A stretch of 58,229 nucleotides of DNA from Rhodocyclaceae bacterium (lineage in GTDB: Bacteria > Pseudomonadota > Gammaproteobacteria > Burkholderiales > Rhodocyclaceae), in contig JAGWTC010000017.1 of the NCBI GenBank assembly GCA_028869135.1, positions 1-58,229 of the forward strand, read 5' to 3'. Shown in pieces: positions 43,212 through 52,094 of the stretch. The stretch's first letter is position 1, and each line of letters starts with the position of its first letter. A model generated the notes under the pieces. It saw only the letters and a program-made list of their open reading frames with translations, had not been told where the DNA came from and did no database searches. Both the position numbers and the translations under genes were made by a program.

Positions 43212-44280
43212 ACGGCTGCTTCCTGCGATATGGCAGCAGCAACAGCGACAACAGCCGCGAGCGGCGGCAGACTTCATGCAGCAGCACGGGCACCGCCACG
43301 CCGCCAAGGAAGCCCAGCCACGCCCACAGCCAGGGCCATTGCGGCAGCCGGTGCTGCAGGATGCCGGTGATCTGGCCCTGAATGATGGCGTGGAAAATGA
43401 AAATGAACAGGCTGGCTTCGCCGAGATAGGCCAGGATTGTCGCGCTGCGGCGATGGCGGCTAAGGTAGCCGGCCAGGGCGAGCGTCAGGCAGATGCCGCT
43501 GAACGCTTCCAGGCTGCTGACGAGCAGCGAATCGTAAAGGCGGCCGTTCATGTTCAGCGTATCGTTGAAGGCGGCATGCAGCAGCAGGAAGATGCCGGCC
43601 GCGAGCCAGACCGGGAAGGCGGCCAGCCGTTCCGGCCGGCGCGCATATTCGGCGCACAGGCAGCCGGCCAGCAGGTAGGCGAGGTTGACCGGCAGGAGGT
43701 CCAGGCTCCAGGGCAGGCCCATCAGTTGCCGTTCGACGCCGGGCAGGATCTCCAGCGTCATGGGATGGAAGCCGCCGAAGACATGCATCAGCGGCACGCC
43801 GGCGCCGAGCAGGCCGAGGATCAACAGCAGCAGTCGTCTCTTGTTGCCGCGTAGCTGCGGCGCTTGCAGCAGCGCATGCGCCGCGAGCTGGACCACAAAG
43901 AGGCTGGGCAGGAACCACAGCGGAATCCAGAGGATGGATTGCCCGGTGGCGTAGAGCATGCCGATGAAGTAATCGGCCGTGACGGCATGCGGCGGGATCG
44001 AATAGCGCAGGGCGAGCGCCAGCAGGATCACGAAATAGGGCTTGAGCAGCGAGTCCGCGCGCTGGCGCAGCATCTGCCCGAAATCCTTGTCGGGCGAGAG
44101 AAACACGCCCGACAGGAAGAAGAACAGGGGCATGTGGAAGGAAAAGATGAGCCGGTACATCTCGCCGGCGTCATGCTGGACGATCCAGTTGTGGCCGAAC
44201 ACGACCAGCAGGATGCCCAGGCCCCTGGCGATGTCGATGCCGGCATTGCGCTGGGGCGGTGCCGCGGCTGCGCTGTCCAT
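43153..44280 (-). CDS. Membrane acyltransferase (family 3, YcfT/OafA-like)
   Basis: The 375-residue protein has about ten membrane segments, starting with IDIARGLGILLVVFGHNW, where the His and preceding Arg match the acyltransferase-3 active-site region, and FSFHMPLFFFLSGVFL. It is probably a sugar O-acetyl- or succinyltransferase. It starts a likely minus-strand operon end: the GT4 gene ends 9 nt upstream. The last 20 residues lie antisense to the 3' end of the convergent acyltransferase gene. Confidence 0.87.
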   Translation of the reverse strand: MDSAAAAPPQRNAGIDIARGLGILLVVFGHNWIVQHDAGEMYRLIFSFHMPLFFFLSGVFLSPDKDFGQMLRQRADSLLKPYFVILLALALRYSIPPHAVTADYFIGMLYATGQSILWIPLWFLPSLFVVQLAAHALLQAPQLRGNKRRLLLLILGLLGAGVPLMHVFGGFHPMTLEILPGVERQLMGLPWSLDLLPVNLAYLLAGCLCAEYARRPERLAAFPVWLAAGIFLLLHAAFNDTLNMNGRLYDSLLVSSLEAFSGICLTLALAGYLSRHRRSATILAYLGEASLFIFIFHAIIQGQITGILQHRLPQWPWLWAWLGFLGGVAVPVLLHEVCRRSRLLSLLLLPYRRKQPFSGRIAASARGRSIQSSGS

Positions 44281-44288
44281 GGCGCCGC

Positions 44289-45416
44289 CTAGACGGGAAG
44301 CGCCGGGCCGGACCGGCGCGCCGATGCGGCCATGCCGAAGACGGATTTGTGGACGCCGGCGATGGTGTCGAAGAAGCGCGAAATCGAGAACTGCGCTTCG
44401 TAGATCGCGTGGCCGTTGGCTTCGAGCCGATGGCGGAAGCCGTCGTCGCTGAGCGTTCTGTGCAGGGCCGAGGCGATGCTGTCGATGTCGCCGGGCACAA
44501 CGAAATGCGCATTGACGCCGTCGGTCAGCACCGTCTCGATTTCGCCGACCGGGGTGCAGACCACGGCCACCGAATTGGCCAGTGCTTCGAGTATGACCAG
44601 CGGCAAGCCTTCGTCATAGGAAGGCAGGATCAGCACGTCGGCGGCCGAGATCAGCTCCGCCGCCTTGTCCTGACCGACCCAGCCTTCGAAGCGAACGAAA
44701 TGGGTGATGCCGAGCGCCTCTGCCATCTCGGTGTAGCCCGCGACGTCGCCGCCGCCGGCGATGCTGACCGCGAGGTTATAGTCGAGCCCCGGTGTCGCCA
44801 GGGCGCGCAGCAGATCCGATACGCCCTTGCGTTCGGTCAGATTGCCGAGAAAGAGAATGCGCTTGGGGTCCTCGCGATGGCGGATGCGGCGCGGCAGCGT
44901 CGGCGGCGGAACGCCGTTGATCACGATCTCGACCTTGTCGGCCGGTACCTTCAGCTCGTGAACCACGAAGTCGCGCGAGGTATTGCCCAGCACCAGGCAA
45001 TGGCTGGCCATGCCGAAGACGCGCCGTGTCATGGCCTGCAGGGGGCCGGGCAAGCTGCGATAAAAGTGATGCAGTTGCGCGGCATGCAGGTGCAGCACCA
45101 CCGGCAGGCCGAGCATCCGCGCCCAGCCTATCAGCACGCCCTTGCGTACGACGCTCAGCCGTTCGGCCAAATTGACGTGTACGCCGATCAGTTGCCCGCG
45201 CAGACGGCCGACCGTGATTTTGGCCAGCGCCAGCGTCAGCATGCCCATCGAAAACAGCGCGTTGCCGTTGCCGCGTGTGTCGAGATGACGCAACTCCGCA
45301 TGGCCGGGCGGCGGGCTGGCCTGATTCTGGATCAGATAGTCGGACACCTTGAACATGCCGCCGCCCTTGGGACCCCAGGGGCCGGCGAGATAGATGTAGG
45401 GGGCGTTATTTTCCAT
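44289..45416 (-). CDS. Glycosyltransferase family 4 (GT-B)
   Basis: The 375-residue enzyme shows the N-terminal GPKGGGMFKV loop and the C-terminal GT4 donor site: LFLGNLTERKGVSDLLRAL, IAGGGD, ADVLILPSYDEGLPLVILEALA with the E-x7-E pattern, and VGEIETV. It is a cytoplasmic retaining transferase adding a hexose to the lipid-linked repeat unit. Its ATG lies inside the end of the upstream acyltransferase gene (11-nt overlap). Confidence 0.9.
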   Translation of the reverse strand: MENNAPYIYLAGPWGPKGGGMFKVSDYLIQNQASPPPGHAELRHLDTRGNGNALFSMGMLTLALAKITVGRLRGQLIGVHVNLAERLSVVRKGVLIGWARMLGLPVVLHLHAAQLHHFYRSLPGPLQAMTRRVFGMASHCLVLGNTSRDFVVHELKVPADKVEIVINGVPPPTLPRRIRHREDPKRILFLGNLTERKGVSDLLRALATPGLDYNLAVSIAGGGDVAGYTEMAEALGITHFVRFEGWVGQDKAAELISAADVLILPSYDEGLPLVILEALANSVAVVCTPVGEIETVLTDGVNAHFVVPGDIDSIASALHRTLSDDGFRHRLEANGHAIYEAQFSISRFFDTIAGVHKSVFGMAASARRSGPALPV

Positions 45417-46539
45417 AGGGCAGGTCGGGCTTCAATTGGGGTGGGACGGGCGGCCGCAGCCAGGCGGCCACTTTCCTGAGCAGCGGTTTCTCGAAGACGC
45501 AATAGAGCAGGATGCCGGCTGCGCTGCAGAGTGCGAGCATGGCGAAGGCGAAGGGCAGCGGTCCGGTGGCCTGCCCGAGCAGATCGATCAGGCGCGCCGC
45601 CGGGCCCATGACGAAGCCGTGCGTCAGATAGGTGCAGTAGGAAGCGTCGCCGCCGAGCTTGAGCAGACGCACGGCGGGCGCAGGCGGCGTGTCGGCGCCT
45701 TGCCGTTCCAGCGTGCACAGCAGCAGACAGGCGATGCATACGACGGCCATCAGGCTTTCCAGCGTCAGGCGGGGCATGGAGAGGATCAGCACCGGAGCGC
45801 AATACAGCGCGATCAGGCCGAGCAGGGCGAGGATGGTCGTCCGCGGCGCGAATCGCGGCAGGCGGCGATACAGGCGGCCGTCGTTCTGCAGCCAGGCGAC
45901 AGCGAGGCCGGCGAGGAAATAGAGCAGGTAATGGTCGCCGAGCAGATACAGGCCCACATGCAGGGCGCCGGCCGTTGCGGCGGGCGGAAGGACATGGTGG
46001 AAGCACAGCAGCACCGCCAGCGCCAGGGCGAGCGCGACCGGGCGTCGGGCGGGCCGTAACAGCAGCGTGCCGGCGAACAGAAGATAGAACATCATCTCGT
46101 AATTCAGCGACCAGCCGACGCCGAGCACCGGCCGCATCAAGCCGTTCGTATCGGCGTAGGGCAGGAATAGCAGCGAGCGGACGATGTCGAGCACGGCCGG
46201 CGGATCGCCTTGCGCGGCGAGCTTGGCCGCGTAGAGCAGGGTGGCGGTCCAGTACAGCGGCACGATGCGCGTCAGGCGCCGCTGCATGAAGTCCAGCGCG
46301 GAGGCGGCGCCGGCGCGCAATTGCCCGGACGAGAGATAGATGATGTAGCCGCTGATGCAGAAGAACAGCTTGACGCCGAACTCGCCGAGTGCGGCCGGCG
46401 TGAGCGTGGCGCCGACGGGCGCCACCTTGTCGGCGTAAGTGGACAGGGCGTGGACATACACGACCATGCCCGCCGCCAGAAAGCGCAGCGCCTGCAGCGA
46501 TACCAGTTGCGGCGCGGCGCGTGTTCCCGTCGTCTGCAT
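45406..46539 (-). CDS. Membrane O-acyltransferase (family 3, ExoZ-like)
   Basis: The 377-residue membrane protein begins with LQALRFLAAGMVVYVHAL and continues with VKLFFCISGYIIYLSSG and RRLTRIVPLYW, the classic ExoZ/OafA pattern; VGWSLNYEMMFYLLF is the usual loop motif. It is the third acyltransferase of this EPS island. It is followed by the GT4 gene with an 11-nt overlap and is preceded by the GT gene at 46556 (16-nt gap). Confidence 0.9.
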   Translation of the reverse strand: MQTTGTRAAPQLVSLQALRFLAAGMVVYVHALSTYADKVAPVGATLTPAALGEFGVKLFFCISGYIIYLSSGQLRAGAASALDFMQRRLTRIVPLYWTATLLYAAKLAAQGDPPAVLDIVRSLLFLPYADTNGLMRPVLGVGWSLNYEMMFYLLFAGTLLLRPARRPVALALALAVLLCFHHVLPPAATAGALHVGLYLLGDHYLLYFLAGLAVAWLQNDGRLYRRLPRFAPRTTILALLGLIALYCAPVLILSMPRLTLESLMAVVCIACLLLCTLERQGADTPPAPAVRLLKLGGDASYCTYLTHGFVMGPAARLIDLLGQATGPLPFAFAMLALCSAAGILLYCVFEKPLLRKVAAWLRPPVPPQLKPDLPYGK

Positions 46540-46555
46540 CAGGTTCTGCCCTGCG

Positions 46556-47701
46556 TCAGGCCCAGGCCTGGCTTTGCCCCAGACTCAGCGCCGCCAGCTC
46601 GCCGGGCGTTCGCTCGCTGACGATGGACGCCTTGATCCGCTCGAAGGCATTGCGGCAGATATCCCGGCGCTCATCCTCGTGCTGCAGGTAGTAATCGACC
46701 TTGTCCTCCAGATCGGCCAGGTCCCAGCGCAAGGGGACGTAGGTCCGATGCGATTCGAAAGCCTCGGGCGCCACCGCCAGATGTTCGACATCGGGCTTCA
46801 GCAGCAGGGCGCCGGTGGCGAAGGCCTCGTAGTCGCGCCAGCAGACTTCACCGTAGCCGAAGGGGCTGAAGCAGAGCTTGCTGCGCTGCATTTCGGCGAA
46901 GAATCTGTGGCGGCGCACGCGCCCTTCGGCAGCGATGCGAATGCCGCGCAGGCCATTGACGGCATTCTTGGCCTCCTCGCGCATGGCGCGGTACCAGGGC
47001 ACACCGTTCACGGCGATGCGCGCGTGCAGGTCGATGTCGCGCCGGGCGTGATCCGGCGCCGGGCCGAGAAAGTAATCGACCATCTGCGGCGACAGGCAGA
47101 AATTGCTGCCGAGCCTGAGCTTTTCCTCGAAGCCGGGCGGCGGCGAGTACTGCATGGCCGGATCATCCAGACTGAAGCGGCGCGCGTAGTAGTCGTTGAG
47201 ATTGGTATCGCCCAGGGTCGGCCGGCTGAAGGCCTCGTAGTCGCGATAGAGCTGCTTCTTGATGTAGATGTCGATGTAGGGCGAGGTGCAGTTGGCGTAG
47301 CGGATATGCAGCGGCGCGAACCAGTCCATGAAAGCGATGCGCGCGAAGGGGAAGGCGAGCGCCAGCGTCTCCAGGATTTTTTCCACCGCCTCGTCCGACA
47401 TCATGAAGCCGTGCTGGACGAAGATGCGCCGGATATTCGAGCTCGGCCGGGGCCGGCCCAGCAGCGGATCGGACATCTCCTCGACCAGGCTGGAAAGCGG
47501 AAGTTCGACATGACGCACGCCGCCGTCTTCAAGCGCGGCGCGATAGAAGTAGAAGGGATAGATCTGCGTCTCGGCCAGTTCATGGCGGGCCGTGACCAGC
47601 AGCGTGTTGGCGCTGCCGGGAATGTCGCTGAAGCGATGGACCTGGTTGAGCTTCTGCTTCAGTCGAAACGTCGCCTTGCGGCGCAGGTAATTCAGATACA
47701 T
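46556..47701 (-). CDS. Glycosyltransferase-like protein (exostosin-type C-terminus)
   Basis: The 381-residue soluble protein is not a family I can name firmly. The C-terminal half has RSKLCFSPFGYGEVCWRDYEAFATGALLLKPD, which resembles the donor-site end of GT-B enzymes such as GT47/exostosin or GT92-like 'glycosyl transferase family 1' proteins found in LPS and EPS loci. No membrane segment is seen. I start at ATG 47701 (MYLNYLRRK) because GGAG lies 7 nt before it. It begins 1 nt after the upstream GT2 stop. Confidence 0.7.
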   Translation of the reverse strand: MYLNYLRRKATFRLKQKLNQVHRFSDIPGSANTLLVTARHELAETQIYPFYFYRAALEDGGVRHVELPLSSLVEEMSDPLLGRPRPSSNIRRIFVQHGFMMSDEAVEKILETLALAFPFARIAFMDWFAPLHIRYANCTSPYIDIYIKKQLYRDYEAFSRPTLGDTNLNDYYARRFSLDDPAMQYSPPPGFEEKLRLGSNFCLSPQMVDYFLGPAPDHARRDIDLHARIAVNGVPWYRAMREEAKNAVNGLRGIRIAAEGRVRRHRFFAEMQRSKLCFSPFGYGEVCWRDYEAFATGALLLKPDVEHLAVAPEAFESHRTYVPLRWDLADLEDKVDYYLQHEDERRDICRNAFERIKASIVSERTPGELAALSLGQSQAWA

Positions 47702-47702
47702 G

Positions 47703-48719
47703 TCATTGCTCCGGATAGGCAACGCAGGAAGCGGCGATGGGCGTGCGCGGCGGCCGCTGCGGCCGCAGCAGGCCGCGCAGCAGCCCGAAGCCGTTGAGCA
47801 GCCAGGACGCCACCGAATACACCGCCTTGCTGAGAGAGCGCTTGCGTACCAGCATGAAGGCGAAAGGCGCCAGGGCGAGGGGCACAGCGATGATCAGCTT
47901 GTTCTCCATGACGACGGGCGAAGCCAGCAGCAGCACCAGCAGTGCGAGCCATGCCAGGATGGCCAGATAGATGCGCAGCTCGCGCAGGCCGGCCAGCGCC
48001 AGCGGCAGATGCGGCTGGCCGATGGCGGCGCGCAGCAGCTCGCCCAGACCGCAGATATAGCGGCTCTGCCAGCGCCGCATCAGGAGCCGGTAGTGCGGCG
48101 TATCGTGACCGTAGTGGTTGACGGCCGGCAACGGCAGGCGCCACAGCTTCCAGCCGCGCACGCGCAGACGGATGGCGAGGTCGAACTCTTCGTAGCTGTG
48201 CAGATTGCGGTTGGAGAAATAGCCGCTCTGTTCGACGGCGGCGCGGCGATAGAGGCCGCCCATGTCGAGGCGATCGACCTCGCCCGGCGCCATGTGCTCG
48301 CTGCCGCGCTCGGTGCGGGCGATGTATTCGAGACTCTGCGTATTCTGCTCAATCACGCGACCGCCGACGCCGGCGACGTCGGGATGGCGATCCATGAAGA
48401 GCACTGCCCGGTCGAGGAAGCCCTCCAGCATTTCCATGTCGCCGTCGAGGATGTAGACGAACTCCCCTTCGGCGTACTGGTAGCCGAGCTGCGGCCCGAC
48501 GCCGCAGCAACGCTCGCCCGGATTCTTCAGGCGGACGATCTTGATCGGATAGCGGCTGGCGATGGCGATGGTGGCGTCGGTGGAGCACGAGTCGGCCAGG
48601 ATGACTTCGCCGCCGACCTGACGTACGGCCGCCAGCGCGGTTTCGATGGCGCGCGCAATGCGTCGCTCCTCGTTGAGTGCCTTGATGACGATGGAGACGC
48701 GGCAGGGTTTGTCGTTCAC
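47703..48719 (-). CDS. Glycosyltransferase family 2, membrane-anchored
   Basis: The 338-residue protein has a GT-A domain (CRVSIVIKALNEERRI, ADSCSTD, ILDGDME as DxD, EEFDLAIRLRVRGW) followed by three C-terminal hydrophobic segments (about 245-320). It resembles processive or dolichol-phosphate-mannose-synthase-like GT2 enzymes. It is coupled by ATGA to the acetyltransferase gene upstream. Donor and acceptor are unknown. Confidence 0.87.
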   Translation of the reverse strand: MNDKPCRVSIVIKALNEERRIARAIETALAAVRQVGGEVILADSCSTDATIAIASRYPIKIVRLKNPGERCCGVGPQLGYQYAEGEFVYILDGDMEMLEGFLDRAVLFMDRHPDVAGVGGRVIEQNTQSLEYIARTERGSEHMAPGEVDRLDMGGLYRRAAVEQSGYFSNRNLHSYEEFDLAIRLRVRGWKLWRLPLPAVNHYGHDTPHYRLLMRRWQSRYICGLGELLRAAIGQPHLPLALAGLRELRIYLAILAWLALLVLLLASPVVMENKLIIAVPLALAPFAFMLVRKRSLSKAVYSVASWLLNGFGLLRGLLRPQRPPRTPIAASCVAYPEQ

Positions 48720-49285
48720 GGCGCGCTCCTCAGCGAGGCCAGCGTTGTCGGCAGAGGCGTCACATTGTCCGGCGGTGCGTGACGCAGAACGATGCGTGCC
48801 GGAACGCCGACCGCCAGCGCGCCATCGGGCACGTCATCGAGCACCACGGCGTTGGCGCCGATGTCCACGTCGTTGCCGATGCGGATGCGGCCGAGCAGCT
48901 TGGCGCCGGCGCCGATATTGACGCGGTCGCCGAGCTCCGGTGCGCCGTGCGGGTCGTCGATGCGGCGATTGCCGATGGTGACGCCCTGGCGCACGATGCA
49001 GTCGTCGCCCATGACCGTGCCGCCGTGTATGACGATGCAGCCCGAGTGTTCGATGACGAGACGGCGCCCGATCTTTGCCGCGACGCCGATCTCGACGCCG
49101 CAGACGATTTCGGCCAGCTTGGCGAGGATCAGGTGAATGACGCCGAGCGGAATGCGCACCAGCTTGCTGCGGTAGCGGTAGCGCAGATGCCCGAAACGAT
49201 AGACCTGCAAGGCCCAGAATCCCAGCGACAACGGACCTTCGCGGGCCGCCTTGAGATCCTCCAGAAAATGCGATCTGCCTGCCAT
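48716..49285 (-). CDS. Serine acetyltransferase-like hexapeptide acyltransferase
   Basis: The 189-residue protein has an N-terminal helical part (RYRSKLVRIPLGVIH) and a left-handed beta-helix of hexapeptide repeats (IEHSGCIVIHGGTVMGDDCIV, IGAGAKLLGRIRIGNDVDIGANAVVLDDVP in parts). It looks like CysE, but in EPS clusters such genes usually acetylate the polymer. It uses acetyl-CoA in the cytoplasm. Coupling on both sides (ATGA and TGATG) ties it to the two GT2 genes. Confidence 0.87.
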   Translation of the reverse strand: MAGRSHFLEDLKAAREGPLSLGFWALQVYRFGHLRYRYRSKLVRIPLGVIHLILAKLAEIVCGVEIGVAAKIGRRLVIEHSGCIVIHGGTVMGDDCIVRQGVTIGNRRIDDPHGAPELGDRVNIGAGAKLLGRIRIGNDVDIGANAVVLDDVPDGALAVGVPARIVLRHAPPDNVTPLPTTLASLRSAP

Positions 49286-50232
49286 CACACAGCCTTTCTT
49301 TGTTCGCGCCAGCTCTGCCAGCGATAGATCAGGGGGCCGGGCAAGGCGGCGGTCATGAGCAGCGTGGACCACCAGCGTTTGATGCCCAGGCCGGCGGCGC
49401 AGATCTGCATGAGCAGCTCGATGGCGCGGCCGCGGCGGCCGCCTGCGGCTTCCAGCCGGGCCAGCGTGATGTACTGCTGGGCCACGAAGCGCAGCATCGA
49501 GGCGCGCCTGGGGTCGCCGGGCGGACGCAGCAAAGCGCGCGCGCGCATGCGGCCGAGGTAGGGCGGCGGCGTGCCATCGTGCGCGCTGCTGAGACTGCCG
49601 GCCACGCTCAGGCGATAGGCGGTCAGCGGCTGCGCCAGCAGCGGAATGTCGGTCTCTTCGGCGATGCGGAACCACAGGTCGAGGTCTTCGCCCTTGGTTT
49701 CGCCCGGCGGGAAGCAGGGTGCCAGCCGGGCGAGCAATTCCCGGCGCACGGCGATCGATCCGGTAAAGAAGGGAATGCCGTCCATCCATTGCCGTGGCAG
49801 GTCGGTGATGATGCTGTAGTGCGCCGGCGGCAGCGGCCATGCGTGCATGCGGAAGCTGCTGTCTACCGCCCGGAAGCTGGCCGCCACCGCTTCGGCATGC
49901 GGATGCTCGTCGATAAGCCGGGACATCTGCCGCAGGTATTCAGGGTGCAGCCAGTCGTCGGCATCTAGAAAGCACACCCAGTCGCCGCGCGCCAGCTCGA
50001 TGCCGCGGTTGCGCGCCACGGCGACGCCGGCATTTCCCTGACTGACCAGGCGCAGGCGCGGGTCGCCGGTGTTGTCGATGTGGGCCGCCACGATCTCGCT
50101 GCTGCCGTCGGCCGAGCCGTCGTCGACGACGATGACCTCGAATTCGGCATCGCGCTGGACGAGTGCCGATTCCAGCGTCTGGCGGATATAGGCCGCCTTG
50201 TTGTAGAGGGGAATGACGATGGAAAACTTCAT
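49285..50232 (-). CDS. Glycosyltransferase family 2
   Basis: The 315-residue GT-A enzyme has MKFSIVIPLYNKAAYI, VVDDGSADGS, GNAGVAVARNRGI, FLDADDWL (DxDD) and GEDLDLWFRI, all standard GT2 motifs. It adds one sugar to the EPS repeat unit on the cytoplasmic face. It starts within the end of the polymerase gene (ATGA overlap at 50229-50232) and its stop overlaps the acetyltransferase start. Confidence 0.92.
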   Translation of the reverse strand: MKFSIVIPLYNKAAYIRQTLESALVQRDAEFEVIVVDDGSADGSSEIVAAHIDNTGDPRLRLVSQGNAGVAVARNRGIELARGDWVCFLDADDWLHPEYLRQMSRLIDEHPHAEAVAASFRAVDSSFRMHAWPLPPAHYSIITDLPRQWMDGIPFFTGSIAVRRELLARLAPCFPPGETKGEDLDLWFRIAEETDIPLLAQPLTAYRLSVAGSLSSAHDGTPPPYLGRMRARALLRPPGDPRRASMLRFVAQQYITLARLEAAGGRRGRAIELLMQICAAGLGIKRWWSTLLMTAALPGPLIYRWQSWREQRKAV

Positions 50233-51671
50233 GACTGGGGCGAGGGGCGTGAAAGCGGGTTTCGGGCAAACGGCGTCTTGTCCTCTTGCGGCCGCGACAT
50301 TGCGCTGTAGACGGGCAGCAGGATCAATATCAGCAGATGGCCGATGAACTCGGCGCCGTAGCCGCTCAGCGTCAGGGGCACTTCGCTGACGGCGCGCAGC
50401 GCAAGGACGATGAAGAGAGCCAGCGTCAGGCCGCGGCTGGCGACGGCATGGCGCACCGCCAGGCCCAGCATGGCGACGAGGTAAAGCGTCAAGGGCACGG
50501 CACCGACCAGTCCGGCGCGCGGCAGCAGATCCATGTACTGGTTGTGGCCGTGCGTGGCGCTCAAGAGACCGATGCTGTGGCGGTAGGCGCTGTCGAGAAA
50601 CGAAGGGCCGTAGCCGAACAGCGGATTGCGCATCCATTCGCTGTAGGCCACCGCCCAGATGACGTCGCGGCCGGTCAGCGAAGTCAGTTGTGTGCCCGAG
50701 TCGCTGCGCAGGAAGTGCGCGAGGCGCCCGTCCGCATTACCGAATAGTGCTTCGGCCAGCACCGCGGCGAGCCCGAGCAGAATGAGGACGCCGATCGCGA
50801 TCCCGAGCTGCGGTCGTTGCGGGTCGGCCAGCTTGAGCTTGAGTGCTGCACCGTGGCGGTACAGATACATGACCAGCGCGCAGACGGCGAACGAGAACCA
50901 GGCGGTCTTCGATTGCGCCAGGATCAGGGTCAGGAGGCCGAGGAGCCAGGCGGCGGCGTTCAGGTGCCGGTTGGCGTAGGGGCGGGCCCACAGGCACAGC
51001 AGGCTGGCCTGCGCCAGCATGGCGAGTATGACGGCATGCGGCGCCAGGCCGGCGAAGCGGGGCAGGCCCGGAATCAGGCCCTGCGTGTAATTGGTGTCCA
51101 GCACCACCTGCGGCAGCACGGGTAGCACCAGGTAGCTGACCAGTTGGAAGATGAAAATGCTGTCGCGGGCCGACAGCAGCGTCGCTTCGCCTTCTTCTGC
51201 GCTGAGCAGCAAGGCCGCCAGACCGATCGGCAGCGTGTAGAAGCTCTCGCGCACGATCGCGGGATGGGAGGAGAAGAACATGGGCGACGCGATACTGCCC
51301 ATCCAGAAGGCGATGAACCCCAGCGTCAGCATCGGCGCCGCACCGAGTAAAGGCCGCTGCTGGCTGAAGTGGCTGATGATGCGCTCGGCGGAGACGGTCA
51401 GAATGACGAGGGTGCAGAGCCGCTGCACCCAGGCCGTGGCGGGGCTTTTGAGCGCGCCGTCCACCGCCTCGGCGCCGTTGAAATCCATGGAGCGGCCGGA
51501 CAGCGCCATCGCCACCGCCGTCGTGATCAGGATGGCCGGGATGACAAGGTGGAAATAGCCGTGCTTGCGATGCGCCGTCAGTTGAACGGCGCCGACGACC
51601 GTCACCACGCAGGCAAAGGCGCCGACAATGGCGGCGAGCATCAGGGCAAGTGTCGATCCGACTTCGAGCAT
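50229..51671 (-). CDS. O-antigen ligase/Wzy-type polymerase
   Basis: The 480-residue inner-membrane protein has about 12 segments and a large periplasmic loop with the Wzy_C motifs: TGRDVIWAVAYSEWMRNPLFGYG and THGHNQYMDLLPRAGLVG, where the Arg and His are characteristic of O-antigen ligases and Wzy polymerases. Being the only such gene in the island, it is most likely the EPS polymerase. It is first of the minus-strand run 51671-43153, so its promoter lies in 51672-52094. Confidence 0.88.
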   Translation of the reverse strand: MLEVGSTLALMLAAIVGAFACVVTVVGAVQLTAHRKHGYFHLVIPAILITTAVAMALSGRSMDFNGAEAVDGALKSPATAWVQRLCTLVILTVSAERIISHFSQQRPLLGAAPMLTLGFIAFWMGSIASPMFFSSHPAIVRESFYTLPIGLAALLLSAEEGEATLLSARDSIFIFQLVSYLVLPVLPQVVLDTNYTQGLIPGLPRFAGLAPHAVILAMLAQASLLCLWARPYANRHLNAAAWLLGLLTLILAQSKTAWFSFAVCALVMYLYRHGAALKLKLADPQRPQLGIAIGVLILLGLAAVLAEALFGNADGRLAHFLRSDSGTQLTSLTGRDVIWAVAYSEWMRNPLFGYGPSFLDSAYRHSIGLLSATHGHNQYMDLLPRAGLVGAVPLTLYLVAMLGLAVRHAVASRGLTLALFIVLALRAVSEVPLTLSGYGAEFIGHLLILILLPVYSAMSRPQEDKTPFARNPLSRPSPQS

Positions 51672-52094
51672 CGTGGTTTTTCCAGTGTGCCGCTTGCGGG
51701 TTGAGCGAGCGGCTGCTGCGGGTTATGCGGACAAGCGGCGTCGGCGCAACATGCCGCACTAGGGTGGGCAGCCATCTGGAAGGCGGCCGGAAAGCGCCGG
51801 CCGCGCCGGGAGCGCTTTTTGCTGAGCCTCTGCCGAGTTCGCATCCATTCTCGCCGGGGCGTCTGCAGCGAGTTCCAGACAGCGGTTTTCCCGGCGCTGC
51901 CGATGCGGTGCGTTGCGGCCCGACGTGTTTGCATGCAACGTTCCGCCGCCCGTTTCAGGCGCTGATTTCATGCGAGCAATGTTTGTATCTTTCGGGGATG
52001 TTTTCAATAGGATGAACGGCCTAATGACGTGGCCCGCCTCGACGCATATGGTGCGGATACGCCTGCGGTCTCGCAGCAGGAAAGGGCTTGAGCG
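51672..52094. other. Divergent intergenic region (polymerase / GH5)
   Basis: This 423-bp region lies between the polymerase operon (-) and the GH5 gene (+). A plus-strand hairpin with stem AGCGC/GCGCT and T5 (51793-51820) looks like a leader terminator. The last 120 bp are AT-richer and should contain the GH5 promoter, but I cannot assign firm -35/-10 boxes. No gene is recognisable. Confidence 0.4.
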
